64,000 nt of DNA, taken from positions 1 to 64,000 of the forward strand of contig JABCZR010000009.1 in assembly GCA_013289585.1 (NCBI GenBank). The letters are read 5' to 3'. Shown here in pieces: positions 26,709 to 36,287 of the stretch. The position numbers were made by a program, and so were the translations under genes. Within the stretch, counting starts at the first letter, position 1. Each line of letters starts with the position of its first letter. The DNA comes from Acidobacteriota bacterium. Its GTDB lineage: Bacteria; Acidobacteriota; Terriglobia; Acidiferrales; UBA7541. The notes under the pieces were generated by a model. That model was not told the DNA's origin, searched no databases, and was given only the letters and a program-made list of their open reading frames with translations.

Positions 26709-28426
26709 AATTTTACGAGAATGGCGAAGGTCGCGCGATTCTCGCTTTTGCGCAGGTCGGGAAGCCAGGTGTTTGTCGGCGAACCGTTGCAGATGCTGAT
26801 TCCCGTCAGGCACACGAAGGAACCGGGCGCGCCGTTGTTGCCACCTGGGGGCGTCACGCCTCCCGGTCCGGTAAAATAAGGAACGTTGGCCGCGCGATGG
26901 TTATATTCCCAGCGGAACGTGATGTATTGGCTGGGCATCCAGTCGAACGTTCCGGAGACGTCCCAGGCCTTGTAGGGATCGCCGGGATTCTCGGTGAAAT
27001 AAGGTGTTCCGGTGATGGCCGTCGCGCCGTTAATCGGCGGCAGCAACACGAGGTAGCGCCCCGGATTGTTGATCTGTCCACCGCCGATTGTCAGGCCGTA
27101 GCGGTCATTGTCGAACCAGAGGCGGTTGTAAAACATGTAGCCAAGAAAACTCTGCTTGGGACCCTTCGCGGAACCGCCGGCGCAACTGACGCCGCCACCA
27201 TGCTCGCATCCCATGTCGCCAGTAAGTGAGAAGGCGGCTTTATCCATGAATTTTTCTGGGTTGTCATAGTATTTGATCTGAATGCTATCGTCCGTGTGAT
27301 AGCGCACGCGGCCTGGTGTGTTCAGCGTGTCTTCGCCCAAAGCATACTGATTGCCGAGAACCGAGAGCCAGCCGTTGGGCCGCCACAAAATCTGCGCACC
27401 GAAGCCAGGCCGATTGTTGAAGCGGCCGTAGGACTGCCAGCCGTTGACGAACCAGGGCTCGATTTTCAAGTGCTCGGTCGGAAAAATCTGCACGCGAACG
27501 CCGTTGAAGAACCAGGGCGTGTTCGATGAAACGTAGGAAGGCTGATACGCCCAATTGTCGAACTGGTAGTAACTGAAGAGCCCGACATAGGACATGAAGA
27601 TCCCGGCGTCGACATTGATTCCGTGCAGCGCGTTGAAGTGGTAGCCGCCGTAGGCTTCCGAGACGTAGCGGTAAGCGTCGGCCAGATTCCATTGGCCGCG
27701 GGCCGGGCTAGCGTCATTGCGCGGAGTCGTCTGCGAATACATACCAAATTGCGTCATCAGGCGGGCGCGAACGTTGTCGTAATGAAAGTCGCCGCCGACG
27801 CCAAGTTGCGTCACCTGGACTTCACTGGAACGGAAGATTTCACTCGATCCGCTGATGGTGTCGTCCTTCGGGTGGCGGAAGTCATAAACATAGTCGACGT
27901 CGGCGCGAATTTCGGGCGTGAAGAATTTAGTGTCAAACGCCAATTCTTTGGTGCGCGCGTTGCCGTTGAGCCAGGTGAAGTCGGCGAAAGCAAAAGGTTC
28001 TGCTTTCACGGGCGCGGCAGCGGCGGCCGCTTTTTCCTGCACTGCCGCGGTGGCGACCGCGGGCTGCGCGGGAATGACGGTTGCGCTGGGCGCCGCCGCG
28101 GTAATCGCAGAGGCGGCACTCACGGGCTCGCCGGCTGTAGCGGAAACGGGCTGCGCTGCGGCCGCCACAGTTGCGGGAGCTGCAGGCGCGTTGCTCCTGG
28201 ATTCGAGTTCGGCGACGCGTTTTTCAAGCTGCTCCATGCGGTCGAGCATCCAGCGCTCGCGCTCAGAGAGAGGAGCAGGCGAATTGGGCTTTGCCGATGC
28301 GGGTTTTGCGGGCGGAGCCGTGGAATCCTTGTCGTCTGCAAGTAAACGACTTGGGCGGACACACGCACAAAACAGTACGGCCAAAATAAGACAGAATATT
28401 TTCTGATTGCGATTGAACGCGCGCAT
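26705..28426 (-). CDS. Outer-membrane beta-barrel protein (OmpL-like BBP2 type) with coiled coil
   Basis: 573 residues: a signal region (residues 8-30), a short heptad segment (RERWMLDRMEQLEKRVAELESR, shown in part), an Ala/Pro-rich linker of about 80 residues, then a barrel of about 420 residues. The barrel has alternating aromatic strands, for example YYQFDNWAYQPSY and FNGVRVQIFPTEHLKIEPWF. The C-terminal residue is phenylalanine (ATFAILVKF), the usual signal for BAM assembly. The arrangement resembles Acidobacteriota/Bacteroidota porin-2-type proteins. Transport substrate is unknown; the coiled coil may trimerise or contact peptidoglycan. Confidence 0.8.
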   Translation of the reverse strand: MRAFNRNQKIFCLILAVLFCACVRPSRLLADDKDSTAPPAKPASAKPNSPAPLSERERWMLDRMEQLEKRVAELESRSNAPAAPATVAAAAQPVSATAGEPVSAASAITAAAPSATVIPAQPAVATAAVQEKAAAAAAPVKAEPFAFADFTWLNGNARTKELAFDTKFFTPEIRADVDYVYDFRHPKDDTISGSSEIFRSSEVQVTQLGVGGDFHYDNVRARLMTQFGMYSQTTPRNDASPARGQWNLADAYRYVSEAYGGYHFNALHGINVDAGIFMSYVGLFSYYQFDNWAYQPSYVSSNTPWFFNGVRVQIFPTEHLKIEPWFVNGWQSYGRFNNRPGFGAQILWRPNGWLSVLGNQYALGEDTLNTPGRVRYHTDDSIQIKYYDNPEKFMDKAAFSLTGDMGCEHGGGVSCAGGSAKGPKQSFLGYMFYNRLWFDNDRYGLTIGGGQINNPGRYLVLLPPINGATAITGTPYFTENPGDPYKAWDVSGTFDWMPSQYITFRWEYNHRAANVPYFTGPGGVTPPGGNNGAPGSFVCLTGISICNGSPTNTWLPDLRKSENRATFAILVKF

Positions 28427-28590
28427 TTCTCTCTCCTAAGAAAAGGCAGGCAACGGACTTTAGTTGGATGCGGTATGCGTCTTCGTGGACGCAGAGTGGT
28501 GCTTCGTTGCCTCGGAATGCTAGCGTTCGGCGCATAAGAAATTCGTAAGTGGGGCGTAAGGATGGGATTAGTGCGCTAAGACGAAACATA

Positions 28591-29418
28591 TCAGGCACTT
28601 TCGGACGGGCGGGGAGGAGCGGCGGGGACGCGTTGCGAGATTTCGAGAGCGATGGCGCGCATCTCTTCGTGGATGAGGCGGTTGGTGGCGAGGATGACGG
28701 GACCGCCGAGCTGATAGGGATTTCCGGCGAAATCGGTGACTTTACCTCCGGCTTCTTCGATGAGGAGGACTCCGGCGGCGGTGTCCCAGGGCTTGAGGCC
28801 AAATTCCCAGAAACCGTCGAAGCGACCGGCGGCGACGCTGGCGAGATCGATAGCGGCGGAGCCATCGCGGCGGACGCCGTGCGAGCGCTGGGTGAAGTCG
28901 CCGTAGTATTGGAGATTTGGGCTGGCTTTGCGGTTGCGCACGGGGAAGCCGGTACAGAGAAGGCTGGTGGAAACGGTGGAGTTTTTGGAGACGTGCATTT
29001 TCTTGCCGTTGAAAGTGGCGCCTTCGCCACGGGCGGCGCTGAAGAGTTCGTTATAGAAGGGATTGAAAACTACCGCAGCGAGAAGCGTGCTCCGCTGGGC
29101 GAGCGCAATGGAAACGCAGAAACAGGGATAACCGTGGGCGAAATTGGTGGTGCCGTCGAGCGGATCAACGTGCCAGCGGAATTCGGAAGCGGAAGAGCTT
29201 TCGTGACCAGTTCCCTCTTCGGCGGCGATGGCGTGGTCGGGAAAATATTTTGTGAGCCGCTCGACGATTCGTTTTTCGGAACGCTTGTCGGCTTGGGTGA
29301 CGAGATCGACTTCGTCGCCTTTGTAGTGGAGGTCGAGCGGGCGCGACAATTCTTCGACGAGGATTTTGCCGGCTTCCTGGGCGATTTCGGTGGCGGCTTC
29401 GAGATAGTTTTTGGGCAC
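28591..29418 (-). CDS. suhB: Inositol-1-monophosphatase family protein
   Basis: 275 residues with all metal-site motifs of the Mg-dependent, lithium-sensitive family: AAEEGTG (E67/E68), WHVDPLDGTTNF (D85, D88), GSAAIDLASVAAGRFDGF and WDTAAGVLLIEEAGG. It dephosphorylates myo-inositol-1-phosphate and related sugar phosphates in the cytoplasm; SuhB orthologues also have RNA-related roles in Gammaproteobacteria. The related 3'(2'),5'-bisphosphate nucleotidase cannot be excluded but is longer on average. The C-terminal SQRVPAAPPRPSESA is variable. Confidence 0.88.
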   Translation of the reverse strand: MPKNYLEAATEIAQEAGKILVEELSRPLDLHYKGDEVDLVTQADKRSEKRIVERLTKYFPDHAIAAEEGTGHESSSASEFRWHVDPLDGTTNFAHGYPCFCVSIALAQRSTLLAAVVFNPFYNELFSAARGEGATFNGKKMHVSKNSTVSTSLLCTGFPVRNRKASPNLQYYGDFTQRSHGVRRDGSAAIDLASVAAGRFDGFWEFGLKPWDTAAGVLLIEEAGGKVTDFAGNPYQLGGPVILATNRLIHEEMRAIALEISQRVPAAPPRPSESA

Positions 29419-29618
29419 TGAGCGATTCCTCTTGTCAAATAGTTTATTGAATGGTACTCCATTCGAATGAATTTGGCACCGTAAGTGGAAGAAAAGAAGG
29501 AGTTAGCGCCGGGGGGCAATCCGGAGAGACTCGGGCGTGCGGTAAGAAAAAGCTAAGTCAAAAATCCCACACGTAAAAGCCGGGATGAGGGTCACCTAGC
29601 TCGCACGAAGGGAAACTC

Positions 29619-30905
29619 TCAGTGATAGACAGCTTCGTCGAAGAGGGATTGGAGATTGCGGTGGCTGGACTTTTCCATAGCTTGTTGGAAATCGCGGGAG
29701 TCGACGAGGCGGCGGGCGTTGGCGGAAGTATACACGGCGATGCCGCGCCAGAAAGTTTCGTCGCCGAGCTTGGTTCTGAGGCGAGCGAGGAACAGCGCGC
29801 CTTTGACATAGGGAATTTGGCCTAAGGCTTCGTGGGCGTCTTTCCATTTTTCCCAATGGAGGGGGCGATCCTTCCCGGCTTCGCGCAGTTTGTCCATGCG
29901 GACTTGCAACTCGGCGATTTGTTTGTCGTAGGCCGCGCGGCCCTGGTGCTTTTCGATGTAGGCGTCGGACATGAACTCCGCGAAGCCTTCGTTGAGCCAG
30001 AAATCAGACCAGGACCGAATGCCAATGGTTACGCCCCACCATTGATGAGCCATTTCATGGGCCATCAGTTGCACGTCATCTTTGTCCACCAGAGAGACGA
30101 GGTCGTCTTGCGACATGAGAGCCATGCCGGCGGCTTCCTGTCCCATGCTGGGGCCTGGCAGAAACGCCTGCGTATAGTGTGAATTCATCGGGTCGATGGA
30201 CGCGACGGTTCGCAGAAACGCGTAGGCGTCTTCCGTTTTAGAAAATGCCACCTTGTTGGCATCCATCTTCTGGGCGTAAATGGAAAAGTTGTCTTTGACG
30301 CCAACGGCAACCCGGGCGACAGCGAAGCTGAACAAATATGTTTGGACTGGATCGCTCTGCTCAGAGACGAAGTGATCGCCGTCGGAGTCTCGCCATTCTT
30401 TCCCTCGGCTCCCGGGCCCGACGGCCCTGAACTCCTTCGCACGCTGCGGCTGCTGGCCGGGAGGAACTACAATTTCGAGTTTGAACGTGGCGCGCTGGCC
30501 CGGTGAGTTGTCGCAAACCATCCATGCCTCGCAGTAAAACGCCGTTACGAACCCCGCGTTATCTACGAACCACTTGATGCCCCGCCCTGCTGCCGCTGTG
30601 AATTTGAATTGTGCGGTGTGGTTGCCGCCTGAATCCAAGCGCACGCGGACCTTCTGCTCGTCGACGATTGCGGTTCCATTCGTGATATTGGCGCTCACAA
30701 TGCGTAAGCCTGATTGTTTCTTCCACTCGATTACACCGGCATCGGCTTTAAATTCGATGGTTTCTTCACCATTTAAGAGTTGGTGTTCGAAGTCGGGTGT
30801 TAGCTTCACGGCGTAGTGGGTGGATTGCACTGCAGCAGCCGTGGCGGAGAAGGCGCAAAGGAAACAGGACAAGGAGATTCGCTTGAGCCGATCGTGAAGA
30901 GGCAT
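29619..30905 (-). CDS. Secreted short M1-family metallopeptidase with atypical exopeptidase motif
   Basis: 428 residues, about half the length of typical M1 aminopeptidases. Residues 7-27 are a signal peptide. The zinc motif HEMAHQWWG (H283, E284, H287) is followed after 18 residues by E306 in WLNEGFAEF, the full gluzincin pattern. In place of GAMEN there is AAGMALMSQDD near residue 259, lacking the glutamate that usually binds the substrate amino terminus. The protein stops soon after the catalytic domain, with no C-terminal armadillo-like domain. It may act as a processing peptidase or scavenger with altered specificity. Confidence 0.83.
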   Translation of the reverse strand: MPLHDRLKRISLSCFLCAFSATAAAVQSTHYAVKLTPDFEHQLLNGEETIEFKADAGVIEWKKQSGLRIVSANITNGTAIVDEQKVRVRLDSGGNHTAQFKFTAAAGRGIKWFVDNAGFVTAFYCEAWMVCDNSPGQRATFKLEIVVPPGQQPQRAKEFRAVGPGSRGKEWRDSDGDHFVSEQSDPVQTYLFSFAVARVAVGVKDNFSIYAQKMDANKVAFSKTEDAYAFLRTVASIDPMNSHYTQAFLPGPSMGQEAAGMALMSQDDLVSLVDKDDVQLMAHEMAHQWWGVTIGIRSWSDFWLNEGFAEFMSDAYIEKHQGRAAYDKQIAELQVRMDKLREAGKDRPLHWEKWKDAHEALGQIPYVKGALFLARLRTKLGDETFWRGIAVYTSANARRLVDSRDFQQAMEKSSHRNLQSLFDEAVYH

Positions 30906-30971
30906 GCGCGGAGTATATCGCGTTGTACCAAGCCGGTGTTTTTTCGCATCGGATTATGGGGAGAAACGGAG

Positions 30972-31358
30972 ATGCCATTTGTACGAATATTTCTGCGGGC
31001 GGGCACGACGCCCGAGTATCGAAAAGCGCTGGGGGATGGCGTTCATCGCGCGCTTGTGGAAGCAATCGCAATTCCGCCGGACGACCGTTTCCAGGTGATC
31101 AGCGAGCATGCTGCGGCCGATTTGATCTACGACCTGCAATATCTTGGAGTACAGCGGTCGGATCGCATCGTTTTTGTGCAAATTACAATGAGCCAGGGGC
31201 GCAGGCCGCAACAAAAGAGAAGGCTCTTCAAGCGTATGGCGGAAATTCTTGAGGAGTCTCCCGGACTGGCAAGACAGGACCTGCTGGTCAGCGTGCTCGA
31301 AACGTCCTGGGAAAACTGGTCGTTTGGTAACGGCGAAGCGCAGTATATGGATACGTGA
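30972..31358 (+). CDS. Tautomerase-superfamily protein
   Basis: 128 residues from ATG 30972, preceded by a GGGGAGAAACGGAG purine run. The second residue is proline (MPFVRIFLRAG), which becomes the catalytic N-terminal Pro1 of 4-oxalocrotonate/CHMI-type tautomerases after Met removal. DDRFQVISEH and FVQITMSQGRRPQQKRRLF match the longer about 130-residue group (COG1942-like), which includes cis-CaaD- and malonate-semialdehyde-decarboxylase-like members. The substrate is unknown. The frame extends upstream to 30816 into the divergent peptidase gene and is rejected. Confidence 0.82.
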   Translation: MPFVRIFLRAGTTPEYRKALGDGVHRALVEAIAIPPDDRFQVISEHAAADLIYDLQYLGVQRSDRIVFVQITMSQGRRPQQKRRLFKRMAEILEESPGLARQDLLVSVLETSWENWSFGNGEAQYMDT

Positions 31359-31427
31359 TGAGTGCCGATCCTGTAGAAGTTCTCACAAATAGATAATTCA
31401 TTTTGAAAAGCAACATTTCAAGCACGA

Positions 31428-33770
31428 CTACTTGTGCGATGGATGCCGAGTGGACACGCGCGGCAAATGCTGTGACGGGCGGAATTCAATGGTGACGTCC
31501 TCTTGAGCTTGAACAGGCCTACTGTTCAAGAGAGTGGGTTTGTAACGCCACAGACGAACGGCGCTCACTGCAGCAGGAAGAAGAGAACTCGAGCCGCTCA
31601 CGTGCTTTACATCCAGCACTTGGCCGTGCTCTCCGATGGTGGTGCGGACCTTTACGGTTTCCGCTGATCCATGCCGATCCCCCGGCCCCGGATAACGAGG
31701 CCAAACGAAGGAGACAAGCTCACCGGCTTGCAATCGAGCGGGTTGATGAACTGGGGCAAACCCGGGCTCAGGAGAAACAAGAACAGAGAGTTGCGAGGTC
31801 ATCGCAAACGAAGAGGAAGCGGCGATTGGTTTTTCCGGAAGCGTGAGCCTGAACGGTTTGCTGCCGTCGCCTGGGCCGGAGACAAGGATTGTGGAAGGCG
31901 ATGACAGATGCGGCGCTGCGTGCATCGCAGGCGCTACCCTGCTTGGGGCAGGGTTTGCCGACGCGACACTTATCGGGCTAACAGTCCTGGGTGAAAGTGC
32001 GGGTTGAGAATTCGCGGGTGGCGGCGCGTTTCGGGCGATTAGCCCGGTCGAGCCCTTGCGCTGAGGACTGGCTCCGGGATTATCGGAATCAGCGAAGGAT
32101 CTGGTCGTTGTTGCTGAAGATGGTTTGATCGGCACAGCGCGGGGCGCTGAATCTTCCGGCCAAGCATTCAGGGATTGAGCGGATGGGCTTTCTGAGCGCG
32201 ATCCCGTCGTCACCGGCGCCGGCGGAGTTACTGCAGGCGCAACGAAGGTACTTGCGGGCGGCGAAGTGGAAGTTTGCGGAGTCGTTTCGGCTGGGCGATT
32301 CAGCAGTGCGGATGACGTGGCACCAACAGCCGATATTGATTTCTGGGTGTCCCGAGGGTGCGCTCCGAGCGGGCCTCGTTCCGCCGTGAGCGCAACGGCG
32401 AGACTGATCACCGCGAACACGAACACTCCTGCGGCGACGTGAAATCCGGATATTTCAATAGCAGATAAGCGTGAAGGTGAGTTCTCAATGCGATGCGGTG
32501 ACGACTCGACTTTGCCTGTTCGAACTCGCGATCCAAAACCGGCGACGGGAGTATGGCGGTGCGCTTTTTCCTGGAGAGCTTCCACAAACGATAGTGGGTT
32601 CGCATCCAAAATCTCCGATGCGACGATCGTGGATGATTGAGAGGCTGAATGCACAATGCGTTCGGGCGAGGAGAGTTGGTCCTGCTCACTGAAAACACTC
32701 CCAAGTTGCTCTTCTGGGAAGTCTTTATGGGCTGCCGGGACGAGGCTCTCAGCAGGCGCTGGCTTCCAGCCGTCCAATTCCGGGGCTGGCTTTTCGGACG
32801 CGATCCAATTTGAGATTTGATTGCGGGCTTCGGCGGTAAGATCAATGAATCGGATGCCTGTGCTTTTTTTCGACTCCGCCAGCCAGACAATCTGCGCGGA
32901 AATTTCGATGCTCTGCCCGGAACTGGGCAATTGAAGGCGAACGCGTGGGAAGAAGTCATCTACAACAAAGGGTTCGGCTGCGGCAACGGCCATGCCCGTC
33001 TCACTTATATTGAGGACAACGCCGCCATTGGTACCGCCGAGATCGACTTGTGCGCGTGAGGCAGGAGTGGTGCGCATCTGAAGGCGGCGGTCGCCGGCGG
33101 GGGGGATCACCTCAATCGACACATGGCATTCGGCATCAGGCGCTGCGGCCTCCGCTGTTGCCGGTATTTCCGCTCCCATCTGTGTCTTCTTTCGTTGAGC
33201 GATTTCTATGAGTGTGGCTAGCTTGCCGCCCGCCTTCAAGAGTGCGTCAAAAACGTACGCAACATTTTTTGGGGTGAACTGAAGCTGCCGGGCAGTAAGA
33301 GTCAGCCGGATGCTGTCGTTGATTTCATCCTGCTGGCTTTTGGAAAGATAGTTCTGCAGGCCAGAACAGAGTGCGCCGTTCTCGAAGTGCTCTCTCCACT
33401 CAAGAATGGCCTGGAAACGACGACTGGCGTCCTTCTCCAATTCCTGTTCTTGTTGTTCTGCCGCGGCACATTCGGCGAATGCCTCGGCTTGAGCGTGCGG
33501 TAATGCCGTGATTATTTCCGGCAATCCACCACGCAGTTCCTGAATCTTGTGGGATGGCAAAGATGTTTTGCGACAGACCCACTCACCGCGCGCCTTGTCG
33601 AAATCAATCGAAGCGCGATACTCCTCTGTTTCATACTTGAATACCGGCAACGGCTTGAGCGGCGGCCACCGCCCGGCCAGGAGTAATTTCAACTCGGCCT
33701 GTTGCACCGGAGACGCGAGTCCAACGGTGTTGGGCCGGGTGCTGTGCGACTTAGGGCTGGGCACGTCCAT
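31428..33770 (-). CDS. PilZ domain - transmembrane helix - TonB C-terminal fusion protein
   Basis: 780 residues. An N-terminal region (1-200) has no recognised domain. A PilZ domain follows at about 225-325 with RRLQMR (R229, R233) and VLNISETGMAVA (N-x-S-x-x-G). A Ser/Pro-rich stretch precedes a single transmembrane helix at about 442-462 (VAAGVFVFAVISLAVAL). A long Pro/Ser/Ala-rich periplasmic spacer leads to a TonB C-terminal domain at about 690-775 (VRTTIGEHGQVLDVKHVSG, VSAVRLWRYKPT). The topology places PilZ in the cytoplasm and TonB-C in the periplasm, so cyclic di-GMP could be linked to energised outer-membrane transport. No exbBD is adjacent. Confidence 0.85.
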   Translation of the reverse strand: MDVPSPKSHSTRPNTVGLASPVQQAELKLLLAGRWPPLKPLPVFKYETEEYRASIDFDKARGEWVCRKTSLPSHKIQELRGGLPEIITALPHAQAEAFAECAAAEQQEQELEKDASRRFQAILEWREHFENGALCSGLQNYLSKSQQDEINDSIRLTLTARQLQFTPKNVAYVFDALLKAGGKLATLIEIAQRKKTQMGAEIPATAEAAAPDAECHVSIEVIPPAGDRRLQMRTTPASRAQVDLGGTNGGVVLNISETGMAVAAAEPFVVDDFFPRVRLQLPSSGQSIEISAQIVWLAESKKSTGIRFIDLTAEARNQISNWIASEKPAPELDGWKPAPAESLVPAAHKDFPEEQLGSVFSEQDQLSSPERIVHSASQSSTIVASEILDANPLSFVEALQEKAHRHTPVAGFGSRVRTGKVESSPHRIENSPSRLSAIEISGFHVAAGVFVFAVISLAVALTAERGPLGAHPRDTQKSISAVGATSSALLNRPAETTPQTSTSPPASTFVAPAVTPPAPVTTGSRSESPSAQSLNAWPEDSAPRAVPIKPSSATTTRSFADSDNPGASPQRKGSTGLIARNAPPPANSQPALSPRTVSPISVASANPAPSRVAPAMHAAPHLSSPSTILVSGPGDGSKPFRLTLPEKPIAASSSFAMTSQLSVLVSPEPGFAPVHQPARLQAGELVSFVWPRYPGPGDRHGSAETVKVRTTIGEHGQVLDVKHVSGSSSLLPAAVSAVRLWRYKPTLLNSRPVQAQEDVTIEFRPSQHLPRVSTRHPSHK

Positions 33771-34059
33771 CTCGTCACCCCTTGCAGCCCCACTTCAATG
33801 TGGGAAGAATCCTTCTTGATCAACTTCCCTAGTCCTCTGTCGTGACTTTCCTGAGTGTAGGCAATTCTCAACCCCGTGCGGCGGGATTAGTTGCTTGCTT
33901 TCGTTCGATGAGAGCTCGTTTCAACAATTTTCTACGCCAGAGGCAAGCAGTGTCGTCCGCAGCGGACTTTCGGCTGGGAAGCTTCTCGCAGAGCCAAGGT
34001 TAGGCTACTGATTACAAAAGACATACACTTAGCCGTGTAGCCTATGCCTTGAGAGTTGC

Positions 34060-34602
34060 TCAAGGCAAGCCGTGGCCTGCGCAGTGAAGGACCCCGAGGT
34101 AGGAGCACCAGGGACCGACGGCCTGGCGGTATTGGTGGGCCATGACCCTGGAGATTTGGTGGAGATGGGTTAAGTCATGAGCGGCCCAGGTGGCCAGGAG
34201 CTGCGACAAAGTGACTACTCCAAGCTTGGGATGTTGGCCACGCCGATCGAGGTCCGCTGGCCGGAGATTCAAGGCACGCAGTCCGTCCAGATTTTCAGAG
34301 CGCACGCTAGCAAATTGATCCAATAAGTGCGGGAGCAACTTGCCTTGGGTCTCTCGAACGTGTCCCCAACGGTCGAAGGACGCGAAGGGTTGAGTCTCCC
34401 CAAATTGCAGGATCAGCTTTACGCGTGGGAGCCAATCGGTACGTTCGCCATGAATGAGATGGGCGACGATTTCGAAGGGGCTCCAGGTGTTTTCGCCTTC
34501 GTTGCGGAGGGTCAACGTTGCGGGTAGATCGCGAAGGAGTGCGTTGAGGGCGGCGGGAGTGCGGGTGAGAATGGCGATGGTTTGGGACAGGTCGTGTTGC
34601 AT
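34060..34602 (-). CDS. DinB-family putative metalloenzyme
   Basis: 180 residues from ATG 34602, with GAGGT a few bases upstream; ATG 34635 or 34695 would add a poorly conserved leader. The DinB/DUF664 four-helix fold is suggested by WSPFEIVAHLIHGERTDWLPR and the late HDLTHLHQISRVM, supplying the three metal-binding histidines. Family members are mycothiol- or bacillithiol-dependent transferases or uncharacterised stress proteins. It stands alone between the PilZ-TonB gene and the VWFA gene. Confidence 0.8.
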   Translation of the reverse strand: MQHDLSQTIAILTRTPAALNALLRDLPATLTLRNEGENTWSPFEIVAHLIHGERTDWLPRVKLILQFGETQPFASFDRWGHVRETQGKLLPHLLDQFASVRSENLDGLRALNLRPADLDRRGQHPKLGVVTLSQLLATWAAHDLTHLHQISRVMAHQYRQAVGPWCSYLGVLHCAGHGLP

Positions 34603-34723
34603 CGTGGACCTCGATTCGTTCTGAGGGAGTTTCATGAAAGCATGATTGTAGCGCTCCCTGGGGCGCGCGTTAGCGAGGAAGTCTGGCGATAACAACGTGA
34701 AGTCGCCGCGACGAACTGAACAA

Positions 34724-35794
34724 TCATTGGGGGCCGGTGAGGTAAGACTTGCGGTGGCGGACCTTGTAAGTGGAGGGGGTGACGGTGACGACGATGGAAC
34801 GGTAGGTGTTGGCGGGGCCGCGGGGATTGGGGTAGTAGGCGAGGCGATATTGGGTGCGAAGTTCGCGGTCGATGCGGTCGAAGATGGCGGGGAGCTCCTG
34901 GGCGGAATCGGGATAGAACATGGCGCCGCCGGTAGTGTCGGTCATGGTTTCGAGGGCATGTTCGCCGGCGGTGTTGCGGCCGCTTTCGTTTTTCACGGGG
35001 CGAACGACGATGGTGTAAATGAGGGCGTTGGCGCGGACAGCGGCTTTGCGGGCGGAATCGAAGTCGGTACGGCTGGTGGTTTCGCCGGCGTCAGTGACGA
35101 GAATGATGACGCGACGGCGGTCGTCACCGCGCTGTGCAAGGGCGCGCGAGCCGAGGAGCACGGCGTCGTAAATCGAGGTGCCGGCGCCATCGGGTATTTT
35201 TCGCACGGCCTCCTGCAGAGCGGGAACATTGTCGGAAAACGAAGCGCGCTGGCTGACGGATTCATCAAAGGAAAAAACGGACAAGCGGTCACTGGGACGC
35301 AGAACCTGGCGAATGAAATGGGCGGCGGCTTCCTGTTCGAAGCTGATCTCTTTGTGGGCGCTCAGGCTGGCGTCGATCATCAGGGCGATGTCGAGGGGTT
35401 GAGAGGTTTCGGGCTCGAAGATATTGATTTCCTGCTGAACGCCCTCTTCGAAAAGTTGAAACGCATCGCGGGGAAGATCCGGCGCGGGGCGATTGTGCTC
35501 GTCGAGAACGCTGACGAGGACGTTGACGAGATTGACGGTGACTTGGATGCGGCCGCGCTGCTTGGAAGGGTCCTGCGAATCGTCGGGAGTCGAGGGAGGC
35601 GTGGGCTGGACGATCTTGCCGGGCTCGCCCGTGGGGGCGGTGCTGGGAGCGGATCCATTATTGGCGCCGGATTTGGATTTTTGGGCCCAGGGGGGACGGT
35701 CGGGCTTGTCCTGGGTGAACGCCGTTGCGGTGAAGAGCAAGGCGAAAGCAGAGAGGATGAGGGCAAGACGAGGGCAGCGGGGTGTCATTCGCAT
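34724..35794 (-). CDS. Secreted VWFA-related protein of acidobacterial type
   Basis: 356 residues. A signal peptide (residues 8-27, ending FTQDKPD) precedes a Pro-rich linker and a beta-sandwich segment (VNLVNVLVSVLDEHNRPAPDLPRDAFQLFEEG). The von Willebrand A domain starts LDIALMIDASLS, with an intact MIDAS D-x-S-x-S. TSIYDAVLLGSRAL and RRVIILVTDAGETTSRTD follow, and the C-terminus has YRLAYYPNPRG. This layout matches the VWFA-related family greatly expanded in Acidobacteriota. It probably binds proteins at the periplasm or cell surface; the partner is unknown. Confidence 0.9.
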   Translation of the reverse strand: MRMTPRCPRLALILSAFALLFTATAFTQDKPDRPPWAQKSKSGANNGSAPSTAPTGEPGKIVQPTPPSTPDDSQDPSKQRGRIQVTVNLVNVLVSVLDEHNRPAPDLPRDAFQLFEEGVQQEINIFEPETSQPLDIALMIDASLSAHKEISFEQEAAAHFIRQVLRPSDRLSVFSFDESVSQRASFSDNVPALQEAVRKIPDGAGTSIYDAVLLGSRALAQRGDDRRRVIILVTDAGETTSRTDFDSARKAAVRANALIYTIVVRPVKNESGRNTAGEHALETMTDTTGGAMFYPDSAQELPAIFDRIDRELRTQYRLAYYPNPRGPANTYRSIVVTVTPSTYKVRHRKSYLTGPQ

Positions 35795-35800
35795 TGGATA

Positions 35801-36277
35801 TTAAGATGCTGGTTTCGCATGAGGCGTGGCCGCCGGTGCCGGAGGGAGTTCGCCGTCAGCCCAGACGGCGCCATCTTCGAAGTACTCCTTTTTCCAGATG
35901 GGGACAGTGCGCTTGAGGGTGTCAATGGCGAAGCGGCAGGCATCGAAGGCGGCGGCGCGGTGCGGAGCGCTGACGGCGATGAATACGCTGGTTTCGCCAA
36001 TCTGGAGGCGGCCGAGGCGATGGGCGATAGCGACGCGGTGAATTTTATATTTTTCGTGGAGCTGGGCGGCGATCTCGCGCATTTTGGCGAGGGCCATGGT
36101 TTCGTAGGCTTCGTAGTCGAGATAAAGAGTGGCGCGACTGTGCGATTGATTGCGGACGAAGCCGTCGAAGGTGAAGATGGCTCCGTCTTCGGGCGCGCGG
36201 ACGTGGTGGACGAGTGCGGCGACGTTGATGGGATCGCGCACCAGCTGGCAGATGTCGTCGTGGAGGGGCGTGGCCAT
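35801..36277 (-). CDS. moaE: Molybdopterin synthase catalytic subunit
   Basis: 158 residues. MoaE with MoaD inserts the dithiolene sulfurs into precursor Z during molybdenum-cofactor synthesis. Conserved segments are GAIFTFDGFVRN, LDYEAYETMALAKM, IAHRLGRLQIGETSVFIAVSAPHR and the catalytic-lysine region VPIWKKEYFEDG. The C-terminal tail (PPAPAATPHAKPAS) is variable. moaD lies 10 bases upstream on the same strand, so the two form an operon. Other moa/mog genes are not in the window. Confidence 0.95.
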   Translation of the reverse strand: MATPLHDDICQLVRDPINVAALVHHVRAPEDGAIFTFDGFVRNQSHSRATLYLDYEAYETMALAKMREIAAQLHEKYKIHRVAIAHRLGRLQIGETSVFIAVSAPHRAAAFDACRFAIDTLKRTVPIWKKEYFEDGAVWADGELPPAPAATPHAKPAS

Positions 36278-36287
36278 GGGGTGTGCG

